The translations under genes and the position numbers were made by a program. 64,000 nucleotides of DNA from Saxidomus purpurata (taxonomy: Eukaryota > Mollusca > Bivalvia > Venerida > Veneridae), in assembly GCA_022818135.1 (NCBI GenBank), contig JAFMSR010000017.1:16287237-16351236 (forward strand), given 5' to 3'. Numbering within the stretch: position 1 is the first letter of the stretch; the number at the start of each line of letters is the position of its first letter. This document shows positions 61,801-64,000 of the stretch, piece after piece. Under the pieces are notes generated by a model, which had not been told where the DNA came from, did no database searches, and worked only from the letters and a program-made list of their open reading frames with translations.

Positions 61801-64000
61801 TCTTAAAGATTCAAGCAAGGTTCACACATTTTACCTGTGCCGCTGCGCCCTAGAAGCAGTATCGGTGCCTTTGACTTCAGGTTTATAATCGCATGTTCCA
61901 GATCAGTCACCCGGAACGGAAAGTCAACTTTTGTGTCAAGATTCTGTAGAATGTGACTAACGAGGGTGGACGAGAAGGAGTAGAACTTCAGGATGTGGTA
62001 TTCAGTGTCATTGGAACTGGCTGGTGGGAAATATCTCTGCATTTCCTAAATATACCAAATGTATAATCCCCTTTACAACATCCGATAAGATATCTAGTTT
62101 GCAATCCTAGAATGTCCTGCAATTGTCTGAAGCCTTTCAAAATGGCAATACATGTTTTATTCCTGATATATTAAGAAATCGAACAGAATATTACACTGTG
62201 CCAAAAAGCACAACTTTCAAAAATTAAGAGGGAAAGGTGTGTAGGTCCCGAGTTTAGAAATACTTCAACAGCTCTGCTTTAAGGGAATGAAAATTCCTAA
62301 TGGGAAGTAAAAATTCCAATAAAAACAAATATGCCAAAGAAAATTTTCGAAATTAAGATGCCTGTAAAAGACACATAGAACAAAAAGAAATATGCCTTGT
62401 CATGTTACAATTTCTCCCCCTACCTGATGATGGCGTTCAAGTTCCTGCTCTGTTATCTCCTCCTCTGCGTATAACATTGGGTATCTCTTCCCTGCTCCCA
62501 GAGGGACCTGCTGCAGATCCACCTTCATACCCTTCAAATTTTTCTGTATAATACAATCTTCACCCCTCCGATGAGACTTTTTAATCCTCTGCACACATCT
62601 GAACAACACAGAAATACCTTTCACTTTAAGTGCGCAATTATTATAAATTATAGTGCATAATTATAACCTTTAAGTCTAGGTTTCACAACTCTGATGCCAC
62701 TCTGAGGTCAGAATTGCCATTTAAAGACAAATACATACATATTATTTAAACCTTAGCTACGGTTAAAATTTCTTTCGCCACTCTGCAGTTGTTTTTGCGC
62801 ATTTGGCAAATGGCAGGGAAGGACTGCATTTCAACCTCGTAGTATCATGGTGATAAGTCCTAAGATTGTATGTTGAACAAGATTCTTAACTAACAAATGG
62901 ACCACAGTATAAGCTAGACAAAAGCACATAGGTGTCGCTAGATTGAACTTTCAATTCCTGCACATTTAATCAACTGCACTGACGTAACTAGTATGTGACA
63001 TCTAACAAGACCAAAGTTATACCGAACAAATACAGACTACCTTTCTGTATGTCTGCTGCAAAACTTCTGCCAACTTTTTCATTTTATAAGATATTAAAGT
63101 AACTGAATGTTTAGGTTCATAACAACTTTCCAGGGAACCAATCAAAAGCTTGTAATACTATGTAGTCAAACCTGTGTATTTTGTCATGGTCCAGCACTAT
63201 TTCCCAGACTCTGATGATCTCTGAATAGATTCTACCACCACGAACGGGCTGTGCGACCTCCCCAGATGTGATTTCAAGCAGGCGACGTTCTGCTGTCTCA
63301 CTACACCGAGGAGAAAACGCTATTGCCAGCTCCCATATGATTCTGCTGCCTGGAATAAAGACAATTAGGTACTGCATTATTGTTGAATTGTACATCAGTA
63401 GTATTTTGAAGACTGTGGTCCTTTGAAATGTTTAAGAAATTAATCTTTAAGTTAATAGAGTTAGCTTCCTTTCCTTTTTGTAAATAAATTCCCTGTGTCT
63501 TTAAAATCTTAGCATAAAGGAAACTGCAGAGCAAGAGTTGTATTATCTGCCTCTACTTTTATATACATGTAGAACAATATAGTGACTTAATTCCCTGAGA
63601 ATATATGTATAATGTACCATACATACATGTACAAAATTCTAAGACTTCTGTACATGTACATAATTCTAGACTTCCAGGTTATATATCTTACAGTTTTGAA
63701 TCTTATGGTCCTTGAAGAATTATTTCTGTCTCTGCATCCATTGCAGACAATAAGCATAACAGTTCCTCAGACATGATGAATTCAAACTGTTTAATCATAC
63801 AAAGTTCTATATAAATTGTGCCTATGTATCTTTTTTTTAATGTTTAAAGATTTCAACTGATTTTAATAGTACTGTTTTAGTAAATGCTTAAATACCTTTG
63901 GTAAATTTTGCCTCAAACAAGTTGAGTGATATTGGAACATTCTTCAGTTTCTTGCAGAGATGAGGCTGCCAGTCTCCACTGGCCAGAAGCTGAATCTTCC
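43653..64000 (-). CDS. TRANK1-like: TRANK1-like protein (TPR/ankyrin/UvrD-type helicase), C-terminal ~2,209 residues; 5' end off the window
   Basis: Twenty-one exons read from 64000 downward: >63896, 63172-63349, 62424-62598, 61835-62045, 61170-61316, 60208-60602, 59490-59651, 58877-58999, 58073-58397, 57528-57655, 57029-57275, 56007-56134, 55274-55379, 54471-54692, 53923-54089, 53489-53647, 51089-51253, 50284-50372, 47766-47908, 44497-47577 and 43653-43829. All introns are GT/AG and phases agree, except that the 3081-nt exon carries one extra base. The protein matches vertebrate TRANK1 along its length, from WELAIAFSPRCSE through the SF1 helicase motifs to the basic C-terminus RRTLEFRGKKYGGKRKKNH. 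Human TRANK1 is about 2,900 residues, so the missing part should hold the N-terminal TPR and ankyrin repeats. The cellular role of TRANK1 is poorly known; ATP-dependent nucleic-acid remodelling is inferred from motifs. Confidence 0.92.
44043..44110 (-). repeat. tRNA-like head of a SINE (Thr-type anticodon loop)
   Basis: On the minus strand, GCCCGGTTAGCTCAATCGAT with TAGAGC forms an A-box-like D arm. CTTGTAA would be the anticodon loop (TGT), and GGTTTGATTCCC is a B-box. The acceptor stem does not close cleanly, and a body with a T-rich stretch (43931-43951, A-run on this strand) follows. A degenerate SINE is therefore likelier than a functional tRNA gene. It lies in the last intron of the TRANK1-like gene. 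Confidence 0.6.
44497..47577 (-). CDS. TRANK1-like 3.1-kb exon: CCCH-like knuckle, IQ-like and CxxC motifs; apparent frameshift
   Basis: From 47577 down, a frame of ~690 codons runs to a stop near 45455. A second frame, open from about 45594, continues to 44497. Similarity to TRANK1 passes from the first (LPERIPNRIQQTLHSVKNCK, then GIADV) to the second (LRQLLSERGQREELLVCKWK) at about 45505-45520. The exon has 3081 nt where 3080 would keep phase, so one extra base fits. Features include MCDYFQAGIECPN ... CESLH (C-x8-C-x9-C-x3-H, counted by eye), an IQ-like helix AILYIQRLFRAKRKLRRLRE, and MCGICGVFFPS (CxxC), all with counterparts in vertebrate TRANK1. Low-level length polymorphism, assembly error or true mutation are the options. 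Confidence 0.88.
47766..54089 (-). CDS. TRANK1-like exons with TPR-like helical repeats
   Basis: Exons 53923-54089, 53489-53647, 51089-51253, 50284-50372 and 47766-47908. The repeats follow a W-LG-Y-A-F-P style: YGVAAKCFGMGGD, YAAELYMECNKPAKAAICLQ, YERAAEMYRKLKRSMASSRC, FEQMGNYNKAVEVLYES and YIPQAAKILEEDG. They correspond to the TPR block that follows the helicase in vertebrate TRANK1. The introns are large and packed with repeats: 47909-50283 holds the ~165-bp arrays, and 51254-53488 holds a 1.2-kb element and a MITE. Confidence 0.88.
48040..48897. repeat. array of ~165-bp units with GAGCTAAAA terminal module, array 1
   Basis: About five units, spaced 164-165 bp apart where measured, each contain ggggcataattctgtcacaa, tgcttgatagagttacctcc, acatgatggtgaacaagt and aaaatatttgaggtggtacg. 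The array ends in a distinct module, gtgacgctcacgccgacgcc ... taggatagctccccttttca ... gtcgagctaaaa. It lies in the intron between the 50284 and 47908 exons of the TRANK1-like gene. Confidence 0.9.
48953..49989. repeat. array of ~165-bp units with GAGCTAAAA terminal module, array 2
   Basis: About six further units of the same repeat in the same orientation. They share variant bases with one another (cctcctcctgtgtacaggtt, ggccagatgtcaatggactt) more than with array 1. The array closes with the same kind of module, gttacgccgacgccgacgct ... taggatagctctccttattc ... gtcgagctaaaa. It is separated from array 1 by only ~55 bases. Confidence 0.9.
50533..50680. repeat. foldback MITE (AAGACCACC family), copy 2
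   Basis: The left end is atgaagttctggtaataaga then ccacc. The right end in reverse complement is aaagttctgttattaagacc then actc. It matches the ends of copy 1 at 3391-3573. It lies in the intron between the 51089 and 50372 exons of the TRANK1-like gene. Confidence 0.75.
51462..52699. repeat. 1.2-kb non-autonomous element: AAGCAGGTT inverted ends, GACCTTGACC-rich tandem core
   Basis: It begins aagcaggtttaacggc and ends aaaaaacctgctt, so the outermost 9-10 bases are inverted. The first half is built from short units around ctatttttagtaacagtgac then cttgacccta. The second half has about four ~128-bp units containing cacgcaagctacctacacac, caagtttcattgcaattggt and gagttattgagcggaaacca. It is in the intron between the 53489 and 51253 exons of the TRANK1-like gene. 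Confidence 0.75.
52827..53005. repeat. foldback MITE with AGTAAACTCTGTATATA ends
   Basis: The left end is agtaaactctgtatataaca then aactcc. The right end, ggagttgatatatacagagt then ttact, is its near-complement, making ~26-bp terminal inverted repeats. The interior also has partly inverted pieces. Degenerate tandem-repeat debris of the 33-kb family follows to about 53310. Confidence 0.8.
54471..54692 (-). CDS. TRANK1-like exon with helicase motif VI
   Basis: One 222-nt exon encodes ELKHLYTALTRARVNVWIFD, where the TALTRAR part is motif VI, which contacts ATP in superfamily 1 helicases, with both arginines present. It then encodes EDKDKRASMFEYF and the linker to the TPR-like region. Borders are CAACAG|ACATAC and GAAGAAA|GTAAGT. 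Confidence 0.93.
55274..57275 (-). CDS. TRANK1-like exons with helicase motifs IV and V
   Basis: Exons 57029-57275, 56007-56134 and 55274-55379. Motif IV is visible as LTHNYRSHAGIL; LAVLLRGNRRKT and IEFGAHQAIL follow. The middle exon carries motif V, TIYEAKGLEFDDVLLYNFF. The last exon (ALKEWRVVTNFLERL) includes a lineage-variable charged helix. Exon phases are 0 to 1, 1 to 0, and 0 to 1, all consistent. Long introns here hold SINE copies at 55655 and 56275. Confidence 0.92.
55655..55832 (-). repeat. tRNA-Ser-derived SINE, minus-strand copy
   Basis: Read on the minus strand: a tRNA-like head (TCTCTGACTTGAAAATACTA, loop with TGA), then ACTGTGAGAAAGTTGGCAGA, then CTTCCCAGGAATGATTGTTA and GGTAAACTGG. 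These blocks match, in order, the plus-strand SINE at 22902-23140. It sits in the intron between the 56007 and 55379 exons. Confidence 0.7.
56275..56590 (-). repeat. second SINE-like element with tRNA-Leu/Ser-type head
   Basis: On the minus strand the head is GGTGGTTGAGTGGTTAACGC (A-box like). The 3' part reads GGTACCCAGATTCTCTTGTA then TCTGCACCTG, and ends GGACTATAAACAATCTA. That 3' part matches the block at 7327-7425 in the LRRC14-like gene. It lies in the intron between the 57029 and 56134 exons. Confidence 0.6.
57528..58397 (-). CDS. TRANK1-like exons with helicase motifs II and III
   Basis: Exons 58073-58397 and 57528-57655. The first has LGRKRAPNF, an acidic-hydrophobic region, and the DExQD-type motif II in YVDETQDFTQAEL, the Walker B signature of UvrD/Rep/Upf1-like helicases. 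Its end and the start of the next exon make motif III, MFLTGDTAQSIM. The second exon continues SFRFSDLRSLFYHAKK. All catalytic positions that can be judged are intact. Confidence 0.93.
58694..58789 (+). repeat. 48-bp tandem duplication
   Basis: Two copies beginning tccatat(t)aggattgttta-like sequence and containing cttttgcagaccattaccgg. They differ at about five positions. They lie between the 58877 and 58397 exons, next to a CCTCC-rich stretch (58470-58650) whose ends are weakly inverted. Confidence 0.85.
58877..60602 (-). CDS. TRANK1-like exons with acidic insert in helicase domain 1
   Basis: Exons 60208-60602, 59490-59651 and 58877-58999. The first starts with an aspartate run (DSDDESTDDDDDD), then DHLHQLFITKNAVLSNEVQ and FPLFLTSRQLLLMLDASIG. 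The second is strongly acidic (DEDSDGEDEIEQYVEDEEEE). The third has YGVFVEEVWPRIKKKK and SLIWMEIMSFIK. Vertebrate TRANK1 has similarly placed acidic stretches. All three exons join in phase 0. Confidence 0.88.
60666..60712. repeat. TATATG/TATAAT microsatellite
   Basis: An alternating purine-pyrimidine run (gtgtatatatatatgtatat then atatataatt) followed by a T run, in the intron just upstream of the 60602 exon boundary. A C homopolymer of about 12 lies at 60940-60952 in the same intron. Confidence 0.85.
61170..62045 (-). CDS. TRANK1-like exons with Walker A (P-loop)
   Basis: Exons 61835-62045 and 61170-61316. The first has RYFPPASSNDTEYHILKFYS and FPFRVTDLEHAIINL and ends in the middle of the P-loop. 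The second completes GRSGTGKTT and continues CLYRLWSQFHSYWYKAKE. The split of the nucleotide-binding loop across an intron is visible directly (GGC ACA G / GT AAG ACC). The GxxGxGKT motif is motif I of superfamily 1 helicases, which binds ATP phosphates. Confidence 0.92.
62424..64000 (-). CDS. TRANK1-like exons before the helicase core
   Basis: Three exons (>63896, 63172-63349 and 62424-62598) encode the TRANK1-specific segment just upstream of the P-loop: LLASGDWQPHLCKKLKNV, then IIWELAIAFSPRCSETAERR, then RIYSEIIRVWEIVLDHDK, then CVQRIKKSHRRG. The junction from 63172 to 62598 reconstructs an Arg codon and gives the same spacing as the vertebrate protein. The 5' border of the first exon lies beyond 64000. 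Confidence 0.85.

Noticed and set aside
63048..63083. Possible extra TRANK1-like exon (KLAEVLQQTYRK) before a GTAGTC donor
   Set aside because: The flanking exons 63172 and 62598 already join in phase with the same length as the vertebrate protein; this insert would not fit the phase or the alignment.
1..64000. CRISPR arrays, bacterial operons, integrated virus genes
   Set aside because: Direct-repeat arrays here are satellites or transposon cores without spacers of CRISPR type; no polymerase, capsid or integrase coding sequence was seen apart from the Tc1-like transposase relic.

Overview
This window looks like nuclear DNA of an animal, most likely a bivalve mollusc. The genes are split by GT/AG introns, intergenic DNA is AT-rich, and much of the window is short interspersed repeats of the kinds common in bivalves: foldback MITEs, tRNA-derived SINEs, elements ending in GAGCTAAAA, and GACCTTGACC-rich tandem blocks. 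No bacterial, viral or plasmid features were seen. The species assignment is an inference.

Three protein-coding genes are supported. (1) Positions 2124-8325, plus strand: an LRRC14/PRAME-family leucine-rich-repeat protein in seven constitutive exons plus one possible in-frame cassette exon. (2) Positions 21950-31391, plus strand: an apparently undescribed single-pass membrane protein of about 422 residues in five exons. It has a signal peptide, two cysteine-rich ShK-like modules, a Ser/Thr-rich stalk, a glycine-rich transmembrane helix and a long acidic tail with four P/QEK(L/I) repeats. (3) Positions 43653 to beyond 64000, minus strand: the C-terminal ~2,209 residues of a TRANK1-like giant protein. 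It carries a UvrD/Rep-type superfamily 1 helicase core, TPR-like repeats, a CCCH-like zinc knuckle, an IQ-like segment and a CxxC motif. Its 21 exons in the window chain in phase apart from one apparent +1 frameshift in the 3.1-kb penultimate exon. The 5' part of the gene lies beyond the window.

Between genes 1 and 2 (8.3-21.9 kb) there is no convincing gene. This stretch holds a 28-bp triplication, a ~1.1-kb GAGCTA-type repeat, an extreme G-tract, and a ~2.3-kb minisatellite of 42-bp units. The minisatellite is open in several frames on both strands because 42 is divisible by three, and it has inverted, diverged units on its upstream side. Intron 4 of gene 2 contains a 50-bp minisatellite and an internally deleted Tc1-like transposon with intact terminal repeats. 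Between genes 2 and 3 (31.4-43.6 kb) there are only repeats, including a ~1.3-kb tandem segmental duplication. The introns of gene 3 hold two arrays of ~165-bp units that share one terminal module, a 1.2-kb element with short inverted ends, MITEs and SINEs.

The three genes do not form an operon and no shared pathway can be read from the sequence. LRRC14 relatives act in ubiquitin ligase and NF-kB control, and gene 2 has receptor-like architecture, so an immune or signalling theme is possible but speculative.
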